Source of the DNA: Paramacrobiotus metropolitanus
Lineage: Eukaryota; Tardigrada; Eutardigrada; Parachela; Macrobiotidae
NCBI RefSeq assembly: GCF_019649055.1
Contig: NW_026570476.1
Location: 26,425 to 90,424, forward strand
Length of the DNA stretch: 64,000 bases
Direction: 5' to 3'
In this document: one piece after another, positions 34,846-46,208 of the stretch
Layout: the number at the start of each line of letters is the position of its first letter
Position numbering within the stretch: position 1 is the stretch's first letter
Made by a program: the position numbers and the translations under genes
The notes under the pieces: generated by a model
Told to the model about the DNA's origin: nothing
Seen by the model: the letters and a program-made list of their open reading frames with translations, nothing else
Database searches by the model: none

Positions 34846-37800
34846 TTATTCGTACGGTGCAGCGGAAAGAATCCGTCCCTCCTCCTTGTCCGGTGGGTTA
34901 ATCGCTTCATAGCCGGGATCCTCAGGAGCGCTGACGTAAGTTACCGGTTCAGCTACCACAGTCGAACGTCGATGTCTCCGTTCCGCCAAGCGATTTGAAA
35001 TCCGCTTTCCGCATCCAGCTATCGGTCCACGACACTGAAATATGACCAGCACAATCAGCACTAGCACTACGACCGTAGTGATCGACCCGAACATCGTTTT
35101 GAACCAACGTATCTTAGACATTAGGTCAGGTACACTTGCTGACTGCTGTACGTTCTGGACGAACGATTCCACGTTCTCCACCCCGTTATGTTCCATCGCA
35201 CCGGCCAACTGGCCCAGCAATTGGAACGTCATCGCATGCTCCTTCTCGGCGGCTGCTTCCAGCAAAGCCCCAGAAAGGTCAACAGTCTCCTGGAAAGGCG
35301 CGAGTAACAGCTGTCGGTCAGCATACTGCACCGGCTGCACTGGTCGCCAATCTCCGTCTCTCCAGACGTGAGGAATCCCCCGGAAGTTCACCGTATGCGA
35401 TTGCCAGTAGCACTCTTGCCACTTAATCGCCATGAATCCGTCGCGAGAAATCGTGAAGTTTCCTGAACGAGGTTGTACGCCGCAGTAGACGGTGTTCTGC
35501 GCTTCGAACGTTAGGTTGAACGGTCGGCACTGCCGCAAAATTCCCATGCTCCCGAAGCTCTCCAAGCTCTGACACTCTGTAAAGTGCATAGCACGCGCAG
35601 CCAAAATCCCGCTCACTTTCGACAGTGAATGAAGATTTTCGATTTTAAGTCTACTTAACCGACAGTCGACGGCGTTAACAGCTTCTGCAATGTGGTTCTC
35701 CTGCTCCACCACCGAGTCCATAATCCATTGTAGATGCTCAGGTAGATACTGTTGTAGCGTCATCGGGAGTTCAGTGGTTGCGCCTTCCGCCTCCGGCGTC
35801 TTTCTTCCGACAGTTGTAGTAGCCACTGTCACGGGCAACGGCATTATGGTGCGCGACGATCCCGACGGAAATCCGGGATGTGTCCCACCCGCGAATCCCA
35901 GCAAGTTCCTTTTGCCTCTAAATGCAGAATCTTTTCCTCCCCCTCCCGAGGCACTGCCTCCGGCGGTGTAGTTGAAATCCTGGAACAGGATCTTCTCCGC
36001 ACGCGTCAGTACCACCAGCAGCATACTCGTTTCACCGACAACACGGAATGCCTTTGTTCCGGTCTGTCCGTACAAGCGCGCCAATGCGCCTAGAACAAAA
36101 TCCATTTGCCGCGCAGTATCGCGGATTCTCATCACACCGTTTGTATCGTTATACAATTGACCGACTCGCCTGGTCAGCCGAGCCGTCTCGCACGGTCTCT
36201 GCGTTTGCGAAATGTCGTTCCATACCACGGTCCGGTGTGCCAGAATCGCGTAGCCTACGGTGCGATCCGTCGCTACCTCACCGACGATACTCATAATTGG
36301 GCACGTTTTGCACTCCTGCTCCAAGGTCAACTCCTCGAGCTCACAGTTGTATGTAGTGTACGTCTTCGTAGAGTACCAGGCCCCTTCGCCCTTCGGCTCG
36401 GCTGTAAAAGACCAAACACTACCACGCTTCACCATTGAATTCACACCGCATTTGAACGTGTTAGCCATGACCCAACAATCTCCCGCTGCTAACGGCTTCT
36501 CCTTGGAGGACTTCGTCGTGTCCCTCCAGCCCAGAAATCCTTCCTCGATGTGCAAGGTCTCCTCCCAGGCCCGACAGCTGAAGCCTTTGAACACGGTCCG
36601 GGCTTTATCTTCTGTATAGATGTCATACTTGACCGGGGTGAACTTGACGGACGACATGTTGCTCCGGCATTGCTCGTAGCGCTCAAAACTGACGACACCG
36701 ACATGTCGTGGTGAAGAGCAGTCGCAGACAGCCACCTCCAGTGCTGCGACTAAGGGCATAAACAACAACACCAACAGCAGCAAGCCGTAAAAGTGCTTGT
36801 AAGAGCATGGGTCATACCGGTCCGGTGCCCTGCGCTCACGACCCGAACGCCGCTGTTCCGTTTCCGAGTTTTCCCGAGTCACCGGCGCGCACATCTCCGC
36901 CTCCGCCGTGGTCACTACCTCAGTCACCACAGGGGCCTGTACCACTGGCACCACAGGGGCCGCAATATCAGGGGCGCCCATCAGGGTGGTAGACGGCTCC
37001 TCTGCCGCTACCGTGTCCGTGACCTCGTTGTGGTCCACCAGTTGCTTGGGACGCGCGACAGGAATCCATCCTTCGCCGTCCTCATCCTCGGAGTCAACGA
37101 ACATCTCGTTGCGATCCTTGAACAACTTCATCTTTGACACGTGGGTAACGAAAACGTTCCTTCGCTTCCGGATCCCGCAAGTTTCCACTTCGTAATTCAC
37201 GGGTGACGTTTGCCTAAGCACTCGGTAGGGCCCATAAAAACGACTCAGTAACTTGGTCGCCTTACCGCGCTTTCCGGCAGGGTTGAACACCAAAACGTAA
37301 TCCCCGTCTTTGTACGTCACTTCCGGGTGATCGTCGTGAGCGTAGAGGTAGTTCTGCTTCCCCTCAATGCGCGCATTCGCCTTCGCGTGAAGCGCCTCCA
37401 TCCTCTCTCCGACATCATACACGAACGCATCCGCTACTGTCGGGAACGCGATGTCGACCGGCAGCGTCGGCTCCCGCCCGTACAGTAACTTGAATGGCGA
37501 CTCTTTCGTGGTGTCATGCTTGCTGGTGTTTGTCGCGAACACCACAAACGGCAGCACCTCGTCCCAGGTGCGCTGCTCAGCGTCTATGAACTTCGACATC
37601 ATATGCGCTAGCGTCTGATTGTACCTTTCGCACGAGCCGTTGGTTTGTGGCATATATCCGCTCGTCGTAACGCGCTTCACTTCCAGTACCTTGTAAAGGT
37701 CACTGGTCAGCTGATTTACAAACGGTGTCCCCTGATCGCTCAAGATCCTCAAGGGAAACGAATGCTGCAGAAACACTTCAAAAACCAAGAATTTCGCCAC

Positions 37801-38950
37801 CGTCATCGCACTCTGCACCGGAAATGCGCCTGCCAATACATATTTAGTGAAAAGGTCAGTCACTACCAATATATATTGGTTTCCACGCTTGGATCTGGGC
37901 AACGGCCCCAGGAAATCCATGGCTAACATCTCGAACGGCCGCTCCGGACAGAACGACTGGATCGGTCCGGCCGCCTTCGTCGTCAACCGGTTCCGCGCCT
38001 GGCATGGTGCACAAGACGCCACATACTGCTCCGTAAAGTTGATCGCTTGAGGCCAGAAGAAGCGCTTCCGCACTCGGTCCCAGGTCCGGGCAAAACCGAG
38101 ATGCCCTCCCATCGGGTCATCATGGCAAAACGCCAGCACCTCAAAACGTAAGGCTTTCGGAACGGCTAACAGTAAATGTTTGTCACCTTGACTCTTCCAC
38201 TCGCGATAGAGCAACCCGTCCTTCACGGCGTACACCTTCTGAACGCTCTTGACCGAGTCCATCTGCTCCATCACCTCCTGAATCCAAGGGTCAGTGGACT
38301 GTGCATCCAACATTGCTTGCGTGGTGGGGCCCGTCTCCTCACGTACCGCCATCACCGCCAGCACACCGGTTTCCCTAGCCGGTGGGTACCGAGACAGACA
38401 GGCTCCATCGGCATGCTTCGCTCCGCTCTTGTGTCGAATCACCAGGTCGAACTCCTGGAGTCGAAGTGCCCAACGGACCAAGCGACCACTGGGAGACTGA
38501 ATGTTCACCAACCAACACAAACTATGGTGGTCAGTGATGACCGTCACAACACGACCTAACAGATAGTAGCGAAACTTATCTGCGGTCCAGACGATACCCA
38601 AACACTCCCGCTCCGTGGTGCTGCAGTTCCGCTCCGCGGCGTTCAAGCGGCGGCTCCCATAAGCCAGCACACGCAAGACACCGTCGCAATCCTGCTGCAG
38701 AATGACCACTCCGATGGCGTATCCACTGGCGTCCGGGTGGATCTCCACCGGTCGCGATACGTCAAAGTGTCCAAGCACCGGCGACGAGACGAGACGGTTC
38801 TTCAACGCCTCGAATGCCCCCTCCTGCAGCTGTTCCCAGACGAACGGCACGTCCTTCTTCGTCAGCTCGTACAGCGGACAGGCCAGCGCCGCATAGTCTT
38901 TGATGAAGCGCCGGTAATACCCGGTTAGACCGAGAAACGCACGTACGGCG
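34846..38950 (-). CDS. Pol (RNase H, integrase) continuous with env-like glycoprotein
   Basis: The frame is open from about 38950 (38850 is only the first Met) to the stop at 34846, >1330 codons. RNase H is at ~20-150 (HPDASGYAIGVVI, TTERECLGIVW, TDHHSL). Integrase follows with an HHCC zinc motif at ~240-290 (GGHLGFARTW...CAPCQAR), a DDE core (MDFLGPLPRS, LSDQGTPFVN) and a GPY/F-like module near 537 (LLSRFYGPYRVL). After an acidic linker, a hydrophobic segment near 690 (GLLLLVLLFMPLVAAL) looks like a signal peptide and opens an env-like ectodomain rich in Cys and N-glycosylation sites. A furin-like RGKR is near 980, and a C-terminal membrane anchor near 1260 (TTVVVLVLIVLVIFQC) has a short tail. 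No stop separates pol and env; env is probably expressed from a spliced RNA, which the sequence does not prove. Confidence 0.85.
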
Positions 38951-40330
38951 TACGATTTGCGGGAACCGGAAAATCTGTAATGGCACGTACCTTTTCAGGG
39001 TCGGCCACCACGCCTTCCCGCGTTACCGTGAATCCCAGTACGTTGACTGTCGCTTTTAGAAAGTGACACTTCTCCGGTTTGAACATTAACTCGATCTCCC
39101 GACATCGAGAAAACAGCGCCTCCAATACTTCTTCATGCTCCTCCAACGTAAACGTCGCGATGATCACATCATCCAAGTAGACCGCAACGACGCCACGCAC
39201 GATGAGGTCCCCCACGATTGTTGTCATGGTACGCTGGAAGTACGATGGAGCGTTCTTGAGCCCAAAGCACAGTACCTCGTACTCGTAGAACCCCATTGGC
39301 GACTGGAAGGCTGTCAACGGCTTCGACTCCTCCGCTAATGGCATCTGCCAGTAGCCGGAAACCAAGTCCAACGTGGAGATATACCGTTTGCCAGACAACG
39401 CCTGCAAACAATCGTCCACACGCGGCAGAGGGTACTTATCAGAAATCGTTATACTGTTAACACCCCTGACGTCATTGCACAAGCGCCAGCTGCGCCCATG
39501 ATCCTTTCGCGCTAAAACAATGGGACTAGAACAGTCGCTGCGGGACGGTCTAATCACCCCCTTGTCAATCATAGCGCTAATTTGCCGGTTAATCTCCGCG
39601 ACTTCCGGCGGTGCATACCGGTACTGATTCCGAAACTTCGGCTTCGTACCCGGCATCAGGTCAATACGGAACGGCTCTACCTTAGCCTGACCCATTTTAC
39701 GACCCTCGGTATGAAAAAGGTCACCGTACTTCTCAATCAACTTAGTTATCCGACTCACCCCGTCGGTAGTATCATCATCCCTAATGTCAAAATCCGAAAC
39801 GGGACGGCGTGGCCAATCGTACTCCCACATCGCCAGCTCATCCTCCGGTACATCCGGATCGCCATACTTCATAAGCTGATTCACTCGTGGCGTCGTCAGC
39901 ATGGGTCCCTGATCCGCGGTCATCCGGGCGCACAGGGCCGCCGCCGGCATCATGACCGTCTCCCGGGCGTGGCCGCAGGTATCCGTCACCACCGTGTCAC
40001 CACATCCCCCATGCGTGACCGTGGTACCATCCTGTCCCACGTACAAGAGCGCCGCATTGCACAGCCATCCAGCCATCCGGGCAGGCGCAGGAAGTTGCAG
40101 ACGCTCGTATCCTCGTTGCTGACATTGTCAAAACACAAAAAGCCACCGGCAGCTTCTGGTTTGCTACCGCAGCATCGAGTACGATCTTACCGTTGTACGG
40201 ATCGTACTCCATCACCAGTTCCACCGGCATCATCAGTGGATCCGGCATGACATCCAGCTTCGCTCCAAGAACGCGATTCACAACGGAGAGTTGGCACCAG
40301 TGTCCACCGAAGGCGTGCAGCCTGTCCATT
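38925..40330 (-). CDS. Pol: protease and reverse transcriptase
   Basis: The protease region lies near 40340-40080 (VDVTLNGQAA, then a D-T-G-A-N site reached by a frame change, then LDVMPDPLMMPVELVMEYDP). The RT frame 40076-38925 has KGVIRPSRSDCSSPIVLARK, LCNDVRGVN, YPLPRVDDCL, TLDLVSGYWQ, LCFGLKNAPSYFQRTM and the catalytic YLDD (VAVYLDDVIIA), followed by FKPEKCHFL and LGFTVTREG. It shifts one base near 38950 into the RNase H frame (LTGYYRRFIKDYA). RT makes cDNA from the element RNA; the protease matures Gag and Pol (family knowledge). Confidence 0.85.
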
Positions 40331-40402
40331 CAAGGTCACATCTACGCACATGTGCGTTCCGAGCACAACGTGACGACGCAATCGCGCCGTATCGTGCACG
40401 CA

Positions 40403-41887
40403 TCAAAGCGAAATCTTTTCCCACAATCCGAAGGAGTCCTTGCCAATCTCATACTTGTATGGTAACAAATCACCGTCCCGAAGCGGACGCAACGTCTTAC
40501 CGCAAAATTGGACATCCACATCGATCAATTCATCTGCATCCTCCGCTTTGACTAGCAGTAAATTATTAGCACACCGACACTGTACTGACCGTTGGTATGC
40601 CGGCCTCCGTTTGCGTGCTGCATCTCCGTTAACTGTAGCAGTGCTGTCAGCTGATCCACGCCGATTGCGCGGTTCACAGACTGAGTCGGCATAAATGCTG
40701 ATGGTATCGCTAGAATCATCCGATGACTGACCTTCGTCCTCCATTTCGGCCTGGTACACGCGCAGCTCATGCGCGGTATCCAAATACTTTGGAATGGCGT
40801 GCATTCAATACAGCCAGGACACGTACCTGCTGACAACGCAACCGGGTATCCGTCTATCATACGGTACACATACCCGCACCGTTGCCCATACGCCGCACAG
40901 CCGGCATCCGCCCCGGACATAGCGGCCAGCGTGGCTGCCGCTTCCAGTGTCTGGTCGTCCGTGCCTACGGTCCAATGCGCTTCCGCGCATCATCCGGAGT
41001 CCCGCCCTCGGCGCAGCTCCCTTGGCATCCTTTGCCCGCTTCGGACAATCCCGAAGCAAGTGATCCGTTGATCCGCAGTTCCAGCAGGACTTATCTTTAC
41101 GTGGTGTGGTCAATGCGTTTCCGGTGCGTGCCGGTTTTGATGCGTCGCTGTGGTTGGAATCAGCAGCGGTTAACTTAGTATGAAATTCTGGCTTACCGCC
41201 ACTTCGACGGAAATGGTTGTTGGCACGCTGATCCGCCGCCTGCTGTCGCTGGTTGGCTTGCTCCTCTCGCCGCAAGGACTGCGCCGCCTTCTGCAGGTCC
41301 GCGAAGAATCCCTGAGGCGTCTTGGCTGCGGAGGTGACGAGCATCTTGTCGATCTCCGGGTAAAGTCCGTTCCGCAGCTTCAGCAGGACATCCAAATCGT
41401 CCATTTTGGTGTCGTATTCGTAACATAGGTCAACCATGTCGTTATAATAGTCTTCAACGGATTCGTTCTTTTGTAACTTACGTTGACTGATCTTCAGCTT
41501 CAACTGCAACTTCCAATCTTCCGTGAGGAAGCGTGCCAGGAGGGCGTCCTTGAAGGCCTTCCACGTCGTGTAGGGCTTCATCCCGTCCTCCGACACGTTG
41601 TTGTACCACTGACCCGCGTGGCCAGTCAAGTACACAGGGACTTGCGTCAGTTGCTTCACATCGTCCCACTCCAACGCCTGCGCAACCGTCCGGAACCTAC
41701 GAACCCACTGCGCAACGTTCTCACCGGCTTTCCCGGTGAACACCGGCAGTCGCACGTCCGTCGCCACGGCTAGCGATCCCATCACGTCCGCCAGCTCTCG
41801 GGCATTCACAGAAAATGCCGGAGCCTGCCGTCCACCTGATACGTCCGGCTTCGACATCGTAGTCTCCCTAGTCGGCAAGTCGTCCAC
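40403..41887 (-). CDS. Gag polyprotein
   Basis: The frame from 41887 to 40805 has a capsid-like Retrotrans_gag region (ENVAQWVRRFRTVAQALEW, LTGHAGQWYNN, KAFKDALLARF, ESVEDYYNDMVDLCYEYD) and a CCHC zinc knuckle (CWNCGSTDHLLRDCPKRA) that should bind RNA. After the knuckle the likely reading switches frame twice: to a Cys-rich stretch (CAAYGQRCGYVYRMIDGYP) and then to an acidic stretch (RVYQAEMEDEGQSSDDSSD) ending at 40403. The exact Gag end is unclear because of these shifts. A nearly identical but indel-ridden copy faces it at 42.07-43.97 kb. Confidence 0.8.
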
Positions 41888-41926
41888 AACCGGTTTATCT
41901 TCGTCGTCAGAAAATAGGTTTTCGGC

Positions 41927-43966
41927 ATATTCATTACGCCTTACGGATAGTGTAAGCGTAACATTTGGTGCCGAAAACCTTTTTGATACCGTTACCTTTA
42001 GTACGTTCGTTTCGTGGTGGTAGTCTTATGTCAGTAAAGGGGAGATTGACTCCCTGGGCAACTTATTTCTGACGACGAAGATAAAACCGGTTGTGGACGA
42101 CTTGCCGACTAGGAGACTACGATGTCGAAGCCGGACGCATTGTGGTGGACGGCAGGCTCCGGCATTTCGTGAACAGAGCCAAGGACGTGATGGGGATCGC
42201 TAGGCCGTATGACGGACGTGACCGCTGGTGTTCACCGGGAAAGCCGGTGAGAACGTTGCGCAGTGGGTTCGTAGGTTCCCGGACGGTTGCGCAGGCGTTG
42301 GAGTGGGACGATGTGAAGCAACTGACGCAAGTCCTGTGTACTTGACTGGCCACGCGGGTCAGTGGTACAACAACGTCGGAGGACGGGATGAAGCCCTACA
42401 CGACTGGAAGGCCTTCAAGACGCCCTCCTGGCACGCTCTCCTCTACGGAAGATTGGAAGTTGCAGACGAAGCTGAAGATCAGTCAACGGCAAAAGAACGA
42501 ATCCGTTGAAGACTATTATAACGACATGGTTGACCTATGTTACGAATACGACACCAAAATGGACGATTTGGATGTCCTGCTGAAGCTGCGGAACGGACTT
42601 TCCTTACCCGGGAGATCGACAAGATGCTTCGTCACTCCGCAGCCAAGACGCCTCAGGGATTCTTCGCGGACCTGCAGAAGGCGGCGCAGTCTTGCGGCGA
42701 GAGAGGAGCAAGCCAACCAGCGACAGCAGGCGGCGGATCAGCGTGCTAACAACCATTTCCGTCGAAGTGGCGGTAAGCCAGAATTTCATACTTGCTAAAT
42801 TGCTGCTGATTCCAACCACAGCGACGTATCAAAACCGGCAATGCACCCGGAAACGCGCATTGACCACACCACGCAAGATAAGTAAGTCCTGCTGGAACTG
42901 CGGATCAACGGATCACTTGCTTCGGGATTGTCCGAAGCGGGCAAAGGATGCCAAGGAGCTGCGCCGAGGTGGCGGACCCGGATGATGCGCGGAAGTGCAT
43001 TGACCGTATAGGCACGGACGTGACCAGACTGGAAGCGGCAGCCACGCTGGCCGCTAAGGCGTCCGGGCGGATGCCGGCCAGTGGCGTATAAACGCGGTAT
43101 GTGTACCGTATGATAGACTGGATACCTGGTTGCGTTGTCAGCAGGTACGTGTCCTGGCTGTATTGAATGCACGCCATTCCGAAGCCGACCTTTGGACACT
43201 ACTGCGGCGCATGAGCTGCGCGTGTACCAGGCCGAAATGGAGGACGAAGGTCAGTCATCGGATGATTCTAGCGATACCATCAGCATTTATGCCGACTCAG
43301 TTCAGAACCGCGCACCGGCGGATCAGCTGGACAGCACTGCTACAGTTAACGGAGATGCACGGCATTCAAGCACGCAAACGGAGGCCGGCATACCAACGGT
43401 TAGTACAGTCAGTGTCGGTGTGCGGGACAATAATTTACTGCTAGTCAAAGCGGAGGATGCAGATGAATTGATCTGATGTGGATGTCCAATTTCATTGCGG
43501 TAAGACGTTGCGTCCGCCGACGGTGACGGTTACCATACGTTAGCGAGATTGGCAAGGACTCCTTCGGATTGTGGGAAAAGATTCTCGAAAGCGCCCTCTT
43601 TACACGATGATGCGTACGTCTGGCGATGGGTGAAGGTCGTCACGCTGTGGCTCGGAACGCACATGTGCGTGGATGAGCCTTGAATGGACAGGCCAGCACG
43701 TGCCTTGGTGGACACTGGTGCCAACCCCTGCCAGAATCGAGTTTTGGAGCGGTGCTGGATGTCATGCCGGATCCACTGATGATGCCGGTGGAATAGTGAT
43801 GGGAGTACGATCCGTACAACGGTAAGATCGTACTCGATGTTGCAGTAGCAAACCAGCTGCCGGTGGCTTTTTTGTGTTTTGACAATGTCAGCAACGAGGG
43901 ATACGAGTGCGTGCTGGGATGCAACTTCCTGCGCCAACCCGGATGGCTGGTGAATATGTGCAATGC
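41927..43966 (+). pseudogene. Inverted gag copy with LTR tail and primer-binding site
   Basis: The plus strand starts with the last 37 bp of the LTR (41927-41963), a primer-binding site (TGGTGCCGAAAACC, 41966-41979), a ~90-bp leader, then gag from ~42120 to the protease region at ~43960 (FDNVSNEGYECVLGCNF). It mirrors 41912-40053 of the minus-strand element. Single-base insertions and deletions occur every 20-60 bp, so no gag domain stays open: QKNESVEDYYNDMVDLCYEYD in one frame, KSCWNCGSTDHLLRDCPKRA in another. The opposite arm is mostly open. It is either a decayed second insertion or an uncorrected chimeric read. Confidence 0.85.
41966..41979 (+). other. Primer-binding site
   Basis: TGGTGCCGAAAACC begins two bases after the LTR end GTAACA, the usual place for tRNA primer binding (complement of a tRNA 3' end ...GGCACCA). 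The primer tRNA was not assigned. Confidence 0.75.
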
Positions 43967-44152
43967 GAGAAGATATAGCGCTAGTTTAGCGTCAGCTCCG
44001 AATCGGTCCGGTTTTCGACTGGTCCGCGGTTCGGCTCGTGATCGGTTCGGTTTTCAGCCGGTTTGCACCGGACTGGAGCCGATTGTCCCTTTTCTTTGGT
44101 TTATTTTTCCCCACCCTCTTTTATTTATTCATGACATTTTATTTTATGGTAT
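43967..44152. other. Junction zone with CGGTTC-type repeats
   Basis: Between the inverted gag arm and the first Maverick-region gene. It holds several variants of GGTCCGGTTTTCGACTGG and CGGTTCGGTTTTCAGCCGG, a low-complexity short repeat, and no gene. Confidence 0.5.
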
Positions 44153-45446
44153 TTACAAGTGAAAATATAAATTATCAGGACCATTGGAGGCAGGACAGTT
44201 GTGCTTCTTACATAAATGATCCCAACGGGGATCAGAGAGAGGCTCAAAATCTCTAAGTTTACAGTTGCAGTAATAACACTGAACACAATCTTGTGTGCCA
44301 AAATGAAAAATCCATCTCCAGCTAGTTCCATGGGTGAGGGTTTTAGATGTGGCCATCCTTTGAACGATTCCAATCGTGACTCTAAAGTGTCGTAATTGCC
44401 GAAATCATATATTTCGCGATTGGTTAGGGTGTTGCTGGCGTGTTCGGCAAGTTTGTCGGCGAGCAATGCTGTTCTTGTATCCATCACACAGTTGGAGCCA
44501 TGCCTGCGGTATACTTTTGAGACCGTGCCAAGCTCCGGCAATAGCACCCGCCAAGGTTGCAATTCCGTCAGTGCATCCACCAACCCGTATTGTAAGCGCC
44601 ATGGTCGCTTCAAAAGCATTTTCAGGCGCTAGACTGGTTCCTTTTAGTACGCAGTAAATAGCCATAGGTACAGCTTCCAGTCCCGCGGAATCATTACCAA
44701 GGGCTTTCACCACAACACTCGTTTCTTCAGACAGCAGCGTTTTTAAATGTACTAGTTTTGGTTGATACAGCTGAAGGTTAATGCCGGAGTCACACAGCGT
44801 GATTAGCATGTCCAGAAACTGGTCTGGAGTAAAGTAGGGTATTGTAATGCTACAGCAATAGCGTAGGCTTGAAGTTCACATGCTCCGTAAGCTTCCATTG
44901 CGGGATGTGTGAGTTCGGCAACGCTACGAACGTTGCGGATCATCAGCTCTGTCTGATGTCTAAAGTATAGTGGGTACGCTGAAATCCACGCAGCTGGGCC
45001 GTATCCTTGAGGAACGTTTTCGGTACAATGTTTTCGGTAATGTGTCAAAGGTGTTGTAATTGCTCCACTTCCAGTGATGTATTATATCCTTAAGCTTCCC
45101 GAAAGCGGAACGTATGACGGGATGTGCGCTGTAATAAGCTTCAACGCACGCTCGAGCGGCAGACACTGCATCATAACCCCATCATTCAGCAATGCATTAC
45201 CCAGCGCGTTTGTTAAGACAGTCTTCACGATAAGAGCGGTAGTCTCGTGTATCAACGAACAACTGCGCAACCTTGTGAACAATACCATGATACGCCTTCA
45301 AGGGAACGCACAGGCATTCCCCCAGCAAACCCCCAACTAAGCAACCACGAAATTGGTCCTTCTCCATTTTCCTTGCGAATGATAGATTTTCCAGTGCAAC
45401 TAGAGTTTAAATATTCTATAGAAAAAGTTGCTTTATTTACAACCAA
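44153..45446 (-). pseudogene. ARH3-like ADP-ribosylglycohydrolase fused to a BIR domain (frameshifted)
   Basis: The minus strand shows ARH-family pieces in order: a region around NDGVMMQC and ARACVEAYYSAHP (45.2-45.1 kb), GYGPAAWISAYPLYF then LTHPAMEAYGACELQAYAIA (45.0-44.85 kb), and GNDSAGLEAVPMAIYCVL, VGGCTDGIATLAGAIAGAWH and LKSIPQAWLQLCDGY (44.75-44.5 kb). About 35 codons on, RLESFKGWPHLKPSPMELAG...DCVQCYYCNCKL...DFEPLSDPRWDH has the BIR zinc pattern C-x2-C-x16-H-x6-C. Frames shift by one base near 45180, 45020, 44800, 44490 and 44325. In ARH3 the GGDTDT motif binds Mg; here it is GGCTDG, so hydrolase activity is doubtful. BIR domains occur in apoptosis inhibitors. The gene is divergent from the Maverick genes and probably belongs to that element (inference). 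Confidence 0.72.
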
Positions 45447-45761
45447 TCACCGCTCTCATTTTTAAAAAATTTCGGGTTTCCGACCTACGTCACTTGCGGT
45501 TTAGCCAATCGGTATGAGCCTACAGTATATAAGGGCGTAGCTATTGTCGATTTTTCAGCCAATCATCGATGTAATAAAGTATTTTTAGTTTTGGAATGAC
45601 GTGAGTGTGAAAAGGCGGAGTCTTGTCGAATTTACGACCAATGGGGTAAGCGGTTGGTTTTCTCAGACACAGCTGGAGAGTATAAAAGCGGCGCGACTGG
45701 CCTTTTCCAAATCAGTCTGAAAAAAAGTTGAGAGCAAGTTTTTTGTCATATCTCAAGAAAA
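45447..45761. promoter_or_regulatory. Compact bidirectional promoter
   Basis: The 315-bp gap between divergent starts contains TATA-like boxes at 45526-45533 (TATATAAG, usable on the minus strand as CTTATATA) and 45681-45688 (TATAAAAG, plus strand). It also has CCAAT motifs near 45505, 45558 and 45638, and two CRE/ATF-like sites (TACGTCA near 45486 and TGACGTGA at 45597-45604). The plus TATA lies ~80 bp upstream of the next ATG. Confidence 0.65.
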
Positions 45762-46208
45762 ATGGATTTCGCACGCATTTTAGATGTTGTTGGTGATCAT
45801 GATGGCTACACTGTGTACAAAGTCAATAGTGTGGTAAGCCTGTTCTGGAATGCTAAAGAAGTACGGGCATTTCTTGTGTTCGAAGCAAATGCGGATGCTG
45901 AGGGCTTGCGTAAAGCATGGAATAAAGGAATCCGATTCGGATACAATGAAATCACTGAATTGCTAAAGATCCTGAAGAGTGGACATTTGAAAGATTCACT
46001 GGACAACGCAGCATCGGAAGGCAAACAGGAGAAAATGAAATTTGATGGCCCTGCTTGCCTGGAATTGACTTTAAAGGTGCACGAAAAGTACGGGCGCACG
46101 ATCAGGTTTTCAGCCCGGGCGCTCTGTTCCAGCTACCGTACATGGGGATTCATCGATGTGGCTCGCATCTTGGATGATAGCTTTAAAGCGCAATCTCTTA
46201 TTGTTTAA
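45762..46208 (+). CDS. Unknown 148-aa protein, first plus-strand ORF of the Maverick-like element
   Basis: Open from ATG 45762 (MDFARILDVVGDHDGY) to TAA, and one of the few frames in this part without a shift. No transmembrane segment or known motif was recognised; the content is mixed charged and hydrophobic, with two possibly related ends (FARILDVVGD and VARILDDSFK). Position right after a TATA box and before the TBP-like and ATPase genes suggests a virus-type early or regulatory gene, which is only inference. Confidence 0.65.
   Translation: MDFARILDVVGDHDGYTVYKVNSVVSLFWNAKEVRAFLVFEANADAEGLRKAWNKGIRFGYNEITELLKILKSGHLKDSLDNAASEGKQEKMKFDGPACLELTLKVHEKYGRTIRFSARALCSSYRTWGFIDVARILDDSFKAQSLIV

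Larger units (their letters stand above)
34534..41926 (-). mobile_element. Ty3/gypsy-type LTR retroelement with env-like region
   Basis: Read on the minus strand the order is gag (41887 down), protease, reverse transcriptase, RNase H, integrase, env-like region, polypurine tract and 3' LTR (34798-34534). RT-RNaseH-INT order places it in Metaviridae. The 5' LTR is missing: the leader stops at ~41912 and meets a short plus-strand LTR tail. One-base shifts occur near 41000, 40800, 40330, 40080 and 38950, while the 4-kb RNaseH-INT-Env frame is open. It is annotated as an old or recent germ-line copy; activity cannot be judged here. Confidence 0.9.

Noticed and set aside
40800-40810. An in-frame TGA followed by ATG between two gag-region frames suggested stop-codon readthrough.
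   Set aside because: The better coding frame here (CAAYGQRCGYVYR...CPGCIECTPF) is different, so the TGA is not in the likely Gag frame; frameshifts explain the break.
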